Below, one piece after another: positions 5,739-14,325 of a stretch of DNA of 49,246 bases (position 1 is the stretch's first letter; every line of letters starts with the position of its first letter). Under the pieces are notes generated by a model that saw nothing but the letters and a program-made list of their open reading frames with translations, was not told where the DNA came from and did no database searches. This DNA is from a virus: the IMG/VR virus record IMGVR_UViG_3300028920_000009, positions 1 to 49,246 of that record; one strand, given 5' to 3'. The translations under genes were made by a program, and so were the position numbers.

Positions 5739-6307
5739 GCGAAAAAGTGCCGGAAAAGAAGCCAAAGACAACTTCGGTAACGCGCAAGCGCCCACCTCGT
5801 GACGACAACGACTACCCGATACGCGTGGTCTGGAATGCGATCGGCGACAAGATCACGAATCATGAGGCGCGAATTATCACGATGTCGATGTACATGTCCA
5901 ACACCACGCTGGCGAAAGAGCTTGGCGTGCGGCTTTCGTACATTGAGCATGTGATTGCAAAGGCCAAGAAATTTGTGCCGGACCTGCGTGATTTGCGGCG
6001 CAAGATGGTGGCGAACGACGCGCGGCGCAAACAGTTACTTGCGCTGCAAAGGTACGATCCCGACTTGATCCCGGACAAGCAACACCACCAGATACCTCGG
6101 AACATCCAGATTCTTGACGAGATTGCCCGCGAAAACGAGGAAAAGCTTGGCACGAAGGCCGGATCAGCGGACGAGATTGAAGAAACGCTGGTAATTTTTC
6201 GGAAGAAATATCGCACAAATGAGGGTGATGCGGATCCAGTAAGTGCGGCACGGGACGTGAGTTCGGAGATTATCGATGTGTCCGGAGACGAAAACGAGCC
6301 CGAATGA
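5735..6307 (+). CDS. terS: Putative terminase small subunit (190 aa)
   Basis: The ATG at 5735 overlaps the previous stop. After a basic N-terminus (EKKPKTTSVTRKRPPR) there is a helix-turn-helix-like segment (about residues 50-75: SNTTLAKELGVRLSYIEHVI) resembling the DNA-binding domain of small terminases, and an acidic C-terminal tail. In phages of this type the small subunit recognises the packaging site and hands DNA to the large subunit. The call rests on HTH plus position directly before the large subunit, with a 32-bp overlap. Confidence 0.6.
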   Translation: MSEKVPEKKPKTTSVTRKRPPRDDNDYPIRVVWNAIGDKITNHEARIITMSMYMSNTTLAKELGVRLSYIEHVIAKAKKFVPDLRDLRRKMVANDARRKQLLALQRYDPDLIPDKQHHQIPRNIQILDEIARENEEKLGTKAGSADEIEETLVIFRKKYRTNEGDADPVSAARDVSSEIIDVSGDENEPE

Positions 6308-8069
6308 AACCGACGTTGTTCAGTTGCGGATAGGCAGGGAACTTTTTACCTGGCCGCAATCGGATTTGGACAACGACGCGGTACTGGCGCGACAGGTAGC
6401 GAGCACCGCCAAGGCATTAAAGAGCAACCCGCTACAGTTTTTTGCGCCGCATGGCGAGGCCAAGATAGCGGAGGACGGCGGTTTCCAGTTGGTTTCTGCG
6501 GTGGACTACCTGAACGACGACACGCACAGCGTTTGCATGAACAAGGCCCCGAACAGGACAGGCAAAACGTGCATGAACGTGGTGAAGGGGGCGCTCCGCA
6601 TCTGTCGGTGCAACCCGAAATGGCTGATATTCAGGGAACATGGCGTCAAGTGTCCCGACTGGGATGGCCCGAAAACACTGCTGGTGATGGGTTATGACCA
6701 AGGTTTTTTGATCCGTGTGCTCTGGCCGGAGCTGCAAAAGTGGCTGCCGGACTATGAACTTGGCGCATTCCGCAGCCCGCAGAATGGCGGAACCCGTCAT
6801 CCGTCCTGGTCGGCGCACCCGATGATCACGTTGGCAAAGAGCAAGAGCACGATTATTTTCCTGAACTACGACCAGAGCGCGTCTGTCGGTGCCGGCGTGT
6901 TGGCGCATTATGTGATCCCTGATGAGCAGATGCCGCTGAGTTTTTTCAACGAAATAGACGAACGCGGGCGCACGATTGGAGGGATCAAGTGGTATTTTGG
7001 GTACACACCGCACAAGGTAGATGGGCGCCCTGACAGTGGTGCAGATTCGTTCTTGGAAGACATGTGGTCTGGTCGCGATACGCGAGGACACAGTGTGTTG
7101 CGTATGCGGTGTTCGATTGACGAGGTACCGGATTACATCTACTCGAGAGAGCAAAAACAGGCTGCGTACAGGAAGTGGGTGGAAGGACCGGAAAAGACTG
7201 GTGATACAGCAGCTAAGCGCGAAGGGTTGGCCCGATACTACGGCATTGCGCAGCAACCCGCAGACCTGTTCTACCCTGAGTTCAACCGGCTGTATCACGT
7301 GATACACGTTTCGTGGGAGGATCTGCGGGATCGTCCCGGCCGGCACTTCCGTTACATGGACTACGGGCATAGCGCGCCGACTGTATGCCTATTTTGCTGG
7401 ATGAGCAACTTTGGTGATGTGGTGATATATGACGAGTATTACGTCAAGGGCAAGGACGCCTACGACCACGCAGCGGCGATCATAGAGCGTAGCGGCAACT
7501 CGCGGCGTAAGGGTGATGTGGTTGGCCCGCGTGGTCACGCTGTCAACGTCACGACCTACGAGGAGGTATCTGACCGGCAACGGTACGAACGGACGGTACT
7601 GGACCACCATTGCTTTGAGCAACCGAGTGGGGGCGGCATTACGGTAGCGCAGTGGTTCAGAATGGGCGGGTTGCCGGTCATAACGAGCACGACGGCTGAT
7701 ATTATCCCGCGCAGCGCGAATTTGCGGATGCTGTTTAGGATCAACCAGGACAGGGAACACTTCGCCACGAAAGAGTTGGGGGCACCGCGGCTTTACATCA
7801 GCGACAGATGTGAATGGAGCGTGCACGAACTGCTGAACTGTCGCAGGGCCATCCGCAAGCATGGCGAGGACCAACACAACCCGAAAGAGACGCGCCAGGA
7901 GAAAAACGATCACGCGATAGATGCGATGGAGTACATGGCCTGTGACGTGGTCCGTATGGTCACGATAACGCCAAGGCACATGAAAATTAGCGACAAGAGC
8001 GCACGCAGAGCGCAAAAAAGGAGAAGTGGCCATGAAGGGATCGCGCAAGTGGGCAGAGGACGTGCATAG
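6276..8069 (+). CDS. terL: Terminase large subunit (597 aa)
   Basis: The packaging motor. It uses ATP to push DNA into the procapsid and cuts the concatemer. Residues 93-98 (NRTGKT) form the Walker A loop, and the stretch YVIPDEQMP is a plausible Walker B with its catalytic Glu. The C-terminal nuclease domain carries YMDYGHSAPT (first acidic residue), DEYYVKG and the late NDHAIDAMEYM motif, as in RNase H-like terminase nucleases. The length is usual for the family. ATG 6276 has GGAG seven bases upstream and lies inside the small-subunit gene, so the two are translationally coupled. Confidence 0.9.
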   Translation: MCPETKTSPNETDVVQLRIGRELFTWPQSDLDNDAVLARQVASTAKALKSNPLQFFAPHGEAKIAEDGGFQLVSAVDYLNDDTHSVCMNKAPNRTGKTCMNVVKGALRICRCNPKWLIFREHGVKCPDWDGPKTLLVMGYDQGFLIRVLWPELQKWLPDYELGAFRSPQNGGTRHPSWSAHPMITLAKSKSTIIFLNYDQSASVGAGVLAHYVIPDEQMPLSFFNEIDERGRTIGGIKWYFGYTPHKVDGRPDSGADSFLEDMWSGRDTRGHSVLRMRCSIDEVPDYIYSREQKQAAYRKWVEGPEKTGDTAAKREGLARYYGIAQQPADLFYPEFNRLYHVIHVSWEDLRDRPGRHFRYMDYGHSAPTVCLFCWMSNFGDVVIYDEYYVKGKDAYDHAAAIIERSGNSRRKGDVVGPRGHAVNVTTYEEVSDRQRYERTVLDHHCFEQPSGGGITVAQWFRMGGLPVITSTTADIIPRSANLRMLFRINQDREHFATKELGAPRLYISDRCEWSVHELLNCRRAIRKHGEDQHNPKETRQEKNDHAIDAMEYMACDVVRMVTITPRHMKISDKSARRAQKRRSGHEGIAQVGRGRA

Positions 8070-8358
8070 CATGTGGCTGGGGCCGTTCACTGAATGGGAC
8101 GACCTGCAACCAGAACAGCGTGAATCGCTGGTCGATTGGCTACATACACCGCCGGCCAGAACGTTCTTTTTGCTGTTCGCCGCTCAAGTGCGCAAGGTGG
8201 CGCTGCGGTCCGTGGACCAGGTGCAGATAGCATTGCGGAACGGTGAAGAAGGGAACGCTGGGTTGATCAGCGGTGAGCAGAGCGGCTGGCGTAGAGCGTT
8301 TATGTGGGCAAACGGGGTGAAAGCAGGCAAGCCGGGGAAGGAGTTGACCAATGGGTAA
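8032..8358 (+). CDS. Conserved phage hypothetical protein (108 aa)
   Basis: ATG 8032 follows AAGGAG at eight bases; a GTG at 8026 is less likely. The product is small and helical (WDDLQPEQRESLVDWL, VRKVALRSVDQVQIAL). It overlaps the end of the terminase gene by 38 bp and the next gene by 8 bp. No domain recognised. A small head- or packaging-associated protein is the likeliest guess from location. Confidence 0.6.
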   Translation: MKGSRKWAEDVHSMWLGPFTEWDDLQPEQRESLVDWLHTPPARTFFLLFAAQVRKVALRSVDQVQIALRNGEEGNAGLISGEQSGWRRAFMWANGVKAGKPGKELTNG

Positions 8359-9229
8359 AGTCTCAGTAGTCGGGTTCAAGCCGATAAAGGGCTGGGTACA
8401 CGTACATCGTGAGCCACCACAGATCAAGGATGACGGCATATTTATACCCGAAATAGCCCAATTTGCTGGGTTTATTGCCGAAGTCTTGGGTAAGGGCGGC
8501 GAGGTCGATGATGATCGGTACGATTACGGCGACAAGATCGTTGTCCGCCCGAACGAGACGTTTCTGCCGTTCCACGACTCGTTGATGGCGGTTACCCGTG
8601 CCCGGACGATCATGGCCAAGCTGGCCGGAATCGCGGGCATGGAGGAGATTCATCCGCTGAACGGGTACGTGCTGGTAAGTCCTGACGCGAAGATTGAGTC
8701 TATCGGTGATGTGAATTTGCCTGACAAGGCCCAGAAAATGCGGTTTACGGGGGTTGTGACGAGGATATCAACAGAGTTGATCGAACATGACGAGAACAAA
8801 ATCGAAGTTGGCTCTAGGCTGGTGTACAACCCATTCAAGGCGTTTCCATGCATTGAGGCTGGGCATGAGATGCACCTGATTAACGATGCTATGGCGGTAG
8901 AGGAGGGTGAAAACGTGCGACCGATTGGGCAAATTATACTCGTTGAGGTAGACAAGCCAGAGCAAAAGCTGATTGTGTTGCCTGGCCAGAAGGGGTTAGC
9001 GTTGCCGAGCGCGCCTAATGTGGTGTTGCCAGAACAGAGTGTACGGCCGCAGCCGACGGGAATTGTCAGGGGTATCGGGAATGAGGTCAAAACGACCGAA
9101 CTGGCTGTAGGCGATACAGTGTTGCTGCGCCAGACGAGTACTGGTTCGGCCAACCCCGGTACGCAGTACGACCCAGACAACGAATACCTGCGGCTGGTCC
9201 ACGAGAATGACGTGATTGGGAAGTTCTGA
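8351..9229 (+). CDS. Triple GroES-like (Cpn10) domain protein (292 aa)
   Basis: The protein reads as three successive co-chaperonin-like beta-barrel units at about residues 1-95, 96-188 and 189-292. Each has the P-x-G-x-V/I opening (KPIKGWVHV, HPLNGYVLV, RPIGQIILV), an LP or IP turn where GroES has its mobile-loop IVLP (GIFIP, VNLP, VVLP), a G-V/I-V glycine turn (GFIAEVLGKGG, GVVTRI, GIVRGIGNEV), a GD/GS step (YGDKIVV, VGSRLVY, VGDTVLL) and a closing V-x-x-x-D-I-like end. GroES caps GroEL. Phage versions such as T4 gp31 adapt it for capsid folding. Fusion of three domains is unusual. No GroEL gene is present, so it would work with the host chaperonin. Confidence 0.65.
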   Translation: MGKVSVVGFKPIKGWVHVHREPPQIKDDGIFIPEIAQFAGFIAEVLGKGGEVDDDRYDYGDKIVVRPNETFLPFHDSLMAVTRARTIMAKLAGIAGMEEIHPLNGYVLVSPDAKIESIGDVNLPDKAQKMRFTGVVTRISTELIEHDENKIEVGSRLVYNPFKAFPCIEAGHEMHLINDAMAVEEGENVRPIGQIILVEVDKPEQKLIVLPGQKGLALPSAPNVVLPEQSVRPQPTGIVRGIGNEVKTTELAVGDTVLLRQTSTGSANPGTQYDPDNEYLRLVHENDVIGKF

Positions 9230-9840
9230 TGAAAGACATAATCCTGTTCGGGGTGCCATTCGGGCGAGAGAGTTGCACGCAGATGTTCGCGCTGGCATGT
9301 TGCGAGACGATCTGGCCGATGCCGCACGTGAAGTGCTGGACGACCGGATGGGCGACCACCGGGGCGTGTAACCGGATGGCCCACGAAGCGCTTACAAATG
9401 AGTTCAAGTGGACGCTGATAGCGGCAAATGACGTGGGATGGGAACCGATGGCCATTCAAAAGCTGATGCGGCACGACAAGGATATTGTTGGTGGGTGGGG
9501 ATTGGGGCGTATGCACCCACACGTTAGCCACACAGCAGATGCGTTTGATCCGAAAACAGGGCTATTTCGCAGGGCTCCCGTACGAGAGCACGGTTTGCAG
9601 AAGGTGGCTGCGTTCGGGGGTGGACTCTGGCTGATCAAGACTGAAGTGTTCAAGCGGATACCATATCCGTGGTTCGAATGGACGGAATTGCCGATAGGCG
9701 TATGGACCAGGACCGAAGACTATGCGTTTTCGCACAAGGCGCAGGCATACGGGTTCGACATCTACGTGGACTGGGATGTGAACGTTCCGCACTTGGCGAC
9801 CGGCTACTACACAAAAGGCAAGAGGGTGTATATGCGATAG
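9229..9840 (+). CDS. Glycosyltransferase-like protein (203 aa)
   Basis: Starts in the TGATG overlap with the previous gene. It fits the short GT-A fold glycosyltransferases found in many phages: residues LIAANDVGWEP occupy the place of the DxD nucleotide-sugar site. They are followed by a KLMRHDKDIVGG helix, the GGGLWLIKTEVFKRI strand-helix, a WTRTEDYAFSHKAQ motif with the acidic pair, and a VDWDVNVPHL end with a metal-binding type His. Substrate is unknown. It could modify DNA, capsid or host surface glycans. The canonical DxD is replaced by ND. Confidence 0.65.
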   Translation: MKDIILFGVPFGRESCTQMFALACCETIWPMPHVKCWTTGWATTGACNRMAHEALTNEFKWTLIAANDVGWEPMAIQKLMRHDKDIVGGWGLGRMHPHVSHTADAFDPKTGLFRRAPVREHGLQKVAAFGGGLWLIKTEVFKRIPYPWFEWTELPIGVWTRTEDYAFSHKAQAYGFDIYVDWDVNVPHLATGYYTKGKRVYMR

Positions 9841-9862
9841 ACATGAACGGGGAGAAGGACAG

Positions 9863-10162
9863 ATGAAAAGACGTTCGTTCCTGAAGATGCTGGCATGCGC
9901 GCCGTTTGCAGCAAAAGCGGCGGAGGAGGTCAATCCGGCCAAGCTGCTCTGCCGGCCAGAGGATGATCACGTTGCGCGTTTTGCGCGGCATGACAAGGCC
10001 TATAAGGCCTTGATGGGCGAGCCAATGGGTCGCCGCACCAGTGCAAGTGAGTTCTTGTACACATGGGCACGCAACGACGACTCCATAGAAGCCCAACAGG
10101 AGCGGATGAGGTTGCGGTCCATGGGGTATGAGCACATACTCAGCCACAAGGACCATGCATAG
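9863..10162 (+). CDS. Small protein with twin-arginine-like leader (99 aa), mosaic of neighbouring genes
   Basis: The N-terminus MKRRSFLKMLACAPFAAKA matches a twin-arginine (Tat) signal, with RRSFLK and a possible AKA cleavage site. Residues 52-66 (GEPMGRRTSASEF) resemble a portal segment (GEAMGARTSASEY). Residues 66-88 (YTWARNDDSIEAQQERM) are nearly identical to the gene at 13328 (76 bases with four differences). The gene therefore looks stitched together from pieces of the portal and the 13328 gene behind an export-like leader. A good ribosome binding site (GGAGAAGG) is present. Function unknown. Confidence 0.6.
   Translation: MKRRSFLKMLACAPFAAKAAEEVNPAKLLCRPEDDHVARFARHDKAYKALMGEPMGRRTSASEFLYTWARNDDSIEAQQERMRLRSMGYEHILSHKDHA
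10057..10132 (+). repeat. 76-bp near-identical repeat, copy 1 (other copy 13438-13513)
   Basis: Four base differences from 13438-13513, all within the frame encoding YTWARNDDSIEA. The copies are 3.4 kb apart and in the same orientation. Confidence 0.85.
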
Positions 10163-10194
10163 AATGTGCAGGGTACGCCCAAGGAATGCACATT

Positions 10195-10392
10195 ATGCTT
10201 GACAAATGCATGACAGAAAGTGTAAAAGGTACACTGCCGGACGTAGAATCTACGTTGGCTCGTGTTCGCCGTAACCTTTTGACGGTTTTGGAAGAATCGG
10301 GATACGGCAAGGTAGAGGTGATTGTGCACCAGGGAAGGATTGCTTTTGTGCACATCACTATGCGGCAGAAGATATCTGACACAACCGAATAA
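10195..10392 (+). CDS. DUF2292-like small protein (65 aa)
   Basis: I chose ATG 10195, nine bases after AAGGA, over the ATG at 10186. The C-terminal half (YGKVEVIVHQGRIAFVHI) matches the pattern of the small DUF2292/YezD family (YGSVEI-x-VxxGRVVQIE). That family is common next to phage head genes and of unknown function. The gene is closed by the terminator at 10416-10455. Confidence 0.6.
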   Translation: MLDKCMTESVKGTLPDVESTLARVRRNLLTVLEESGYGKVEVIVHQGRIAFVHITMRQKISDTTE

Positions 10393-10415
10393 GACGCTCT
10401 GAGCGAGCAACGCAA

Positions 10416-10455
10416 GGGCACTTGGTTTTCGACAACCGAGTGCTCTTTTTTTTTT
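10416..10455 (+). terminator. Intrinsic terminator before the portal gene
   Basis: GGCACTTGGTT pairs with AACCGAGTGCT around TTCGAC, followed by ten T. It stops transcription after the 10195 gene, so portal and capsid genes need read-through or a separate promoter. I see no clear consensus promoter in the 15 bases before the portal start. Confidence 0.9.
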
Positions 10456-10469
10456 GCCGGGGGATTATC

Positions 10470-12569
10470 ATGGCAGATCGGTTCAGTTTCGACCTCGCCA
10501 ATCTGAAAAAGACCAAGGGGCGAACTCCAAACCTTGCGCACCACAAAAAGATTCGGGAGTTTGTTGCCAAGCATTGCGAGTGGCAGTTCAAGGACATCCA
10601 GCATCGCGGCGACCTGAAAAACATTTGGGACACCAGCGACAAGATGTTCCGGTGCAAGCCGTTTGACAAGGACTATGAGTCACGCGCCGATACGGCGACC
10701 TGCGACTATGCGGTCGCCGTTCATCAGCTCAAAGCAATCACATTCAAGACGATCTTGGAGCACCTGAACGATTACCGGTACATCGCCGCTGGTTTGCCGA
10801 CCGACGAGGATCGCGTGCGTTACGAGCTTCAGGCCGATGCGTTCACAGCAATGCTTCACATGTCGTTAAAACAGAAAGCTTCCCGTCAAGCGTTATCAAA
10901 AACAGCACATCAGTTCTGGAAAGACGGGAACTGTATTGCTGGCGTCGAGTGGATATCGAAGCGGTACGACATTAACACGTGGGACGGTAACGTGATGGAA
11001 CCGAGCCTAGAGTATGTCGGCCCAGTGTTGAGAGCTATCAACCGGCAGGAAGTATGGCTTGATTCGGACATTGAAGATCTTGACGAGCAGGATGCCTTTT
11101 TCATTCGCGATCCTATTTCTTGGACCGAGCTAATCACGAACCCAGACTTCGTGTTGCCTGAAAAACATACTCGCCAAGCGATGGCGTTATTCTTGAGCGA
11201 CAAGGCGAGCCAGTACCGCGCGGCGCGCACACAGGCACAAGAGAACGCAGGGGTTGATGGCGACACATACATGCCGGAACCGGCGACATACAATCGCTGG
11301 GTTGGCTGGTGTATGTTGCCAATCCAGTACGAGAACGGACGCGGCACCTGGGACGAAAACGGCGCTACTTTTCGGCACCGAATACAACTGCTTGGCGATC
11401 CCGGCAAGACGGCACACTGCATGCTTATCGAGCCCAACCCGTTTCCGCTTGGCGTACCGTTCATGGCGGGACACGAGGTTGAAGACGATATCGGGTTTGA
11501 CCACCAGTCGAGAGCAGAACGAGTAAAGACGTACTACGAGCAGATCTGCATTGCGCAGGACCAATTGATCGAGACGCGCGAGAAAAACAACCGACGACCG
11601 GTTGTCTACGACCCGTATTCTATCCCGGCTTTCGAGGATTATGAATTTGGGGCTAGTCAGTCGATTCCGGCTAAAGGCAGTCCAAAGGACGCATTTCTTG
11701 AGATGCAGATCTCTGACATGACCGGGAGCAACCTTCTGCACATCGAACATTGCGAGCGCAAGCTAAAGGAAATGATGCACGCCACTCGCGCGGTGCTGGG
11801 CGAGGCGATGGGTGCGCGCACCAGTGCGTCGGAATACATGGGTGCACGCGCTGCGGCTACGGCCCCGATTTACGAAGCAATTGCACGGTTCGAGGATGCC
11901 ATCATTATTGGATACATGGAAAAGTTTCGTGCCTACGTGCAACGGTTCATGAAGGCCGAAGATCTTGTACAGATTCTGGGTCCAGAAGGCAGGCTGATCA
12001 GCTTGGAAGACGCCGAGGAAGCGTTGACCCGCAGGTACGGCATCATGGCGGAAGGCGTGGCTAAGTTTTCAACCGAAATGGAAGAGTTTCAGAAAACGCT
12101 GCAGTTCTACCAAGTCACGCAGAACGATCCAAACCTACAGCCCGGCAGTACCCTGGAAGAATTGGCGCTGTCGTTGCGCAAGAATCCCAAACGCTTTCTG
12201 CGCGTGCCGTCGAGGCGTGAGGCCACCAAGGCTGCGCTGCTGGAGAACCAAGTCATTTTGCAGGATGGCAAGTGGGATGAGGTTGAGGAGACCGACAACC
12301 ACGACGTTCATCTTGATGTGCACACGCGAGGTCTGTTCGACGCAGAACAGACCGGCGCGACCCAGAACGTGCCGCTGATGCAGCAGCATATCAACAAGCA
12401 CAACCAATTCAAAACACAAGCAGTTTCCGGTGCGTTGGCTCCGCAATTACCTCAGTCAAGCGGGCTTCCTGAGGCTGCGGAGTCAACGCCTGGAGAACAA
12501 TCTGGACGTGAACTGTCGGCGGAACAAGGCAATGTACAAGGTGGTGCCAACATTCCGTTGTCCGCGTGA
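10470..12569 (+). CDS. Portal protein (699 aa)
   Basis: The dodecameric ring at the capsid vertex through which DNA enters and leaves. Start is ATG 10470 after GGGGGA. The size, and the succession of an N-terminal mixed domain, a central helical stem (GEAMGARTSASEYMGARAA, then a long helix with IARFEDAIIIGYMEKFRAYVQRFM) and a polar C-terminal tail, fit large podovirus-type portal or head-tail connector proteins. It follows terminase and precedes a scaffold-like and capsid gene, as expected. The assignment is from context and overall pattern. Confidence 0.75.
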   Translation: MADRFSFDLANLKKTKGRTPNLAHHKKIREFVAKHCEWQFKDIQHRGDLKNIWDTSDKMFRCKPFDKDYESRADTATCDYAVAVHQLKAITFKTILEHLNDYRYIAAGLPTDEDRVRYELQADAFTAMLHMSLKQKASRQALSKTAHQFWKDGNCIAGVEWISKRYDINTWDGNVMEPSLEYVGPVLRAINRQEVWLDSDIEDLDEQDAFFIRDPISWTELITNPDFVLPEKHTRQAMALFLSDKASQYRAARTQAQENAGVDGDTYMPEPATYNRWVGWCMLPIQYENGRGTWDENGATFRHRIQLLGDPGKTAHCMLIEPNPFPLGVPFMAGHEVEDDIGFDHQSRAERVKTYYEQICIAQDQLIETREKNNRRPVVYDPYSIPAFEDYEFGASQSIPAKGSPKDAFLEMQISDMTGSNLLHIEHCERKLKEMMHATRAVLGEAMGARTSASEYMGARAAATAPIYEAIARFEDAIIIGYMEKFRAYVQRFMKAEDLVQILGPEGRLISLEDAEEALTRRYGIMAEGVAKFSTEMEEFQKTLQFYQVTQNDPNLQPGSTLEELALSLRKNPKRFLRVPSRREATKAALLENQVILQDGKWDEVEETDNHDVHLDVHTRGLFDAEQTGATQNVPLMQQHINKHNQFKTQAVSGALAPQLPQSSGLPEAAESTPGEQSGRELSAEQGNVQGGANIPLSA

Positions 12570-12603
12570 AGCCCGCAACTAAAAGCCCGCGGGAGTAGAG
12601 CAA

Positions 12604-13338
12604 ATGACCGAGCCCGTAATTGAGGCCCCAAAGAAGGACGGTGAGCCGCAGGACCAAGAACCCACTGGTTCTGCTGCCAAAGTTGCCAAGCTGGAACAGC
12701 AGTTAGCCGAAGCCAAGACTCGCGCAGAAAAGGAGTTGAAGGACACCCATCGCAAGATGCATGAGGCGACGCAAGAGGCAGCACGGCTAAAAAGGGAACT
12801 GGACCAACGACAACAGGCAGAGACATGGGAAGATTGGGAAACCGGCATTACGAAGGAATTCGAAGAAGATGCTTCGAGTGCTGTTGTCAAAGGTTTCCGC
12901 AGTCTCGCCGCTCAACAGCAAGCCCAGATGGCAACGCTGGAGCAAAAGATCGAAAAAATGGGCGAGCGCTTGCACCGCAAGGTGTTGGAGGCTGATCCCG
13001 AAAAGGCGAAAGCCGTTGCCCTGCTTAGTGAGATCGACAGTGCCCAGACGCCAGAGGAGAGGATAGAACTTATTAGCCGATGGGAAGCGAACGTGAGGGA
13101 GCAAAGCACGCGAGCGCGTGAGCAGGAAGACTTGACCAACACGGCACCCGCCAACACGCAGCACAGGGTGCAAGAACCGACGCTGGCCGAAAAACTCGCG
13201 AAGGATGATCAAGTTGCCGACCATGCCAAGCGATCTGGTATGTCGGTAGAGGAGATAGCGCAGTGGTCGCAGATGACGAACGCCTCCCCCGAGGTCGAGG
13301 CGAACTTGCTTGGAAAGGAAGTCCCCAATGACGGATAG
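12604..13338 (+). CDS. Putative scaffolding protein (244 aa)
   Basis: Highly charged and almost entirely helical, with coiled-coil stretches (residues 24-65, KLEQQLAEAKTRAEKEL, and 105-150, MATLEQKIEKMGERL). It is rich in Glu, Gln and Lys and lies between portal and capsid. This fits an assembly scaffold that directs procapsid formation and is later removed. The C-terminus (LAEKLAKDDQVADHAKRSGM) looks folded and could be the capsid-binding end. Confidence 0.7.
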   Translation: MTEPVIEAPKKDGEPQDQEPTGSAAKVAKLEQQLAEAKTRAEKELKDTHRKMHEATQEAARLKRELDQRQQAETWEDWETGITKEFEEDASSAVVKGFRSLAAQQQAQMATLEQKIEKMGERLHRKVLEADPEKAKAVALLSEIDSAQTPEERIELISRWEANVREQSTRAREQEDLTNTAPANTQHRVQEPTLAEKLAKDDQVADHAKRSGMSVEEIAQWSQMTNASPEVEANLLGKEVPNDG

Positions 13339-13798
13339 AACATCACAATCTACGAAAATAGACCCGAGACAGTTCGCGCAAACCGAAAACAGAGAGCCCG
13401 ATCATTGGCTTGTGATGAACAAGGATCCTGATTTCGCGTACACATGGGCACGCAACGACGACTCCATAGAGGCCCGACAGGAGCGGATGAAGTTGCGGTT
13501 CATGGGGTATGAGGAGGCCCTGGGCGATGAAGTCGCCGCCTGGGGTGAAGACACGACAGACGGGAAGCCCACAATGCTGAATGACGGCGACAGGATTCTC
13601 TTGAAATGCCCGATCGAAAGAGTCCGTCAACGAAAAGCAAAGCAAATGCGCAGGTTCCTCCCGCCCGTAGAGGAAGCGCGTGCTCAGGCCGCTAAGATTG
13701 ACGCCGAAGCCCGTGAAGGCGAGCCCAAAGCAAGTGGCGTGGGCAAGTTAGTAGAGAGCATCACGACTGAAGAAAAGATCGTCCAGCGCAGAGGATAG
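13328..13798 (+). CDS. Head-region hypothetical protein (156 aa)
   Basis: ATG 13328 follows GGAAGTCCCC and overlaps the scaffold-like gene by 11 bp. Residues 35-60 (FAYTWARNDDSIEARQERM) are duplicated in the small gene at 9863. The rest is charged and helical (RQRKAKQMRRFLPPVEEARAQAA). Position between scaffold and the decoration-like gene suggests a minor head protein, but I do not recognise it. Confidence 0.6.
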   Translation: MTDRTSQSTKIDPRQFAQTENREPDHWLVMNKDPDFAYTWARNDDSIEARQERMKLRFMGYEEALGDEVAAWGEDTTDGKPTMLNDGDRILLKCPIERVRQRKAKQMRRFLPPVEEARAQAAKIDAEAREGEPKASGVGKLVESITTEEKIVQRRG

Positions 13799-13824
13799 CT
13801 GGACACAAACAACGAGGTAAAGCA

Positions 13825-14310
13825 ATGGCTACAATTCCGATTCAGAGTCTTGCCCCTCGGGATCAGCAACCGTGCAAGTATATCGCCGCAGGCGAGGAAT
13901 CAGGCCAGACCTACAAGGAAGGCGCGCCCCTTGTCTACGACGCTACGAGCCAAGAAGGTGAAGAGTGGGCTGGCGGGACCGACGCCACCGCTATCACCGG
14001 CATTGCTGCGCGGAACGCAAGTGAGACCGCTGGCACAAAGTGTCCGTACTATGAAGCGAAACCCGACACGATTTTTGTCGGGACGTTCATGAACGGCACT
14101 TCGAATCTGGAGCTGGCAGCGTCTCACTATGATACCGAGTATTCTCTGCTCAAGCAGAGTTCGGGCATGTGGACAATCGATCAGTCCGACACCTCCACAA
14201 AACTGGTTCATGTCATTGGGCCGGCGAGTGGTTCGGAAGTCGGAGACACAAACGCACGAGTCGAGTTCAGATTCCTGACAGGGAAGATGGCTGACGTTCC
14301 TGCGTCGTAA
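13825..14310 (+). CDS. Putative head decoration protein (161 aa)
   Basis: A beta-rich protein without charged helices (VGTFMNGTSNLELAASHYD, TKLVHVIGPASGSEVGD). It ends with a beta strand (ARVEFRFLT) and lies directly before the major capsid gene, the usual place of decoration or cement proteins that stabilise the expanded shell. No sequence family recognised. Confidence 0.5.
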   Translation: MATIPIQSLAPRDQQPCKYIAAGEESGQTYKEGAPLVYDATSQEGEEWAGGTDATAITGIAARNASETAGTKCPYYEAKPDTIFVGTFMNGTSNLELAASHYDTEYSLLKQSSGMWTIDQSDTSTKLVHVIGPASGSEVGDTNARVEFRFLTGKMADVPAS

Positions 14311-14325
14311 CAGAGGAGACGGAAA

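Noticed and set aside
10186-10240. TTGACA at 10200 as a promoter for the portal gene
   Set aside because: It lies inside a coding frame, has no good -10 at proper distance, and the terminator at 10416 would end such a transcript.
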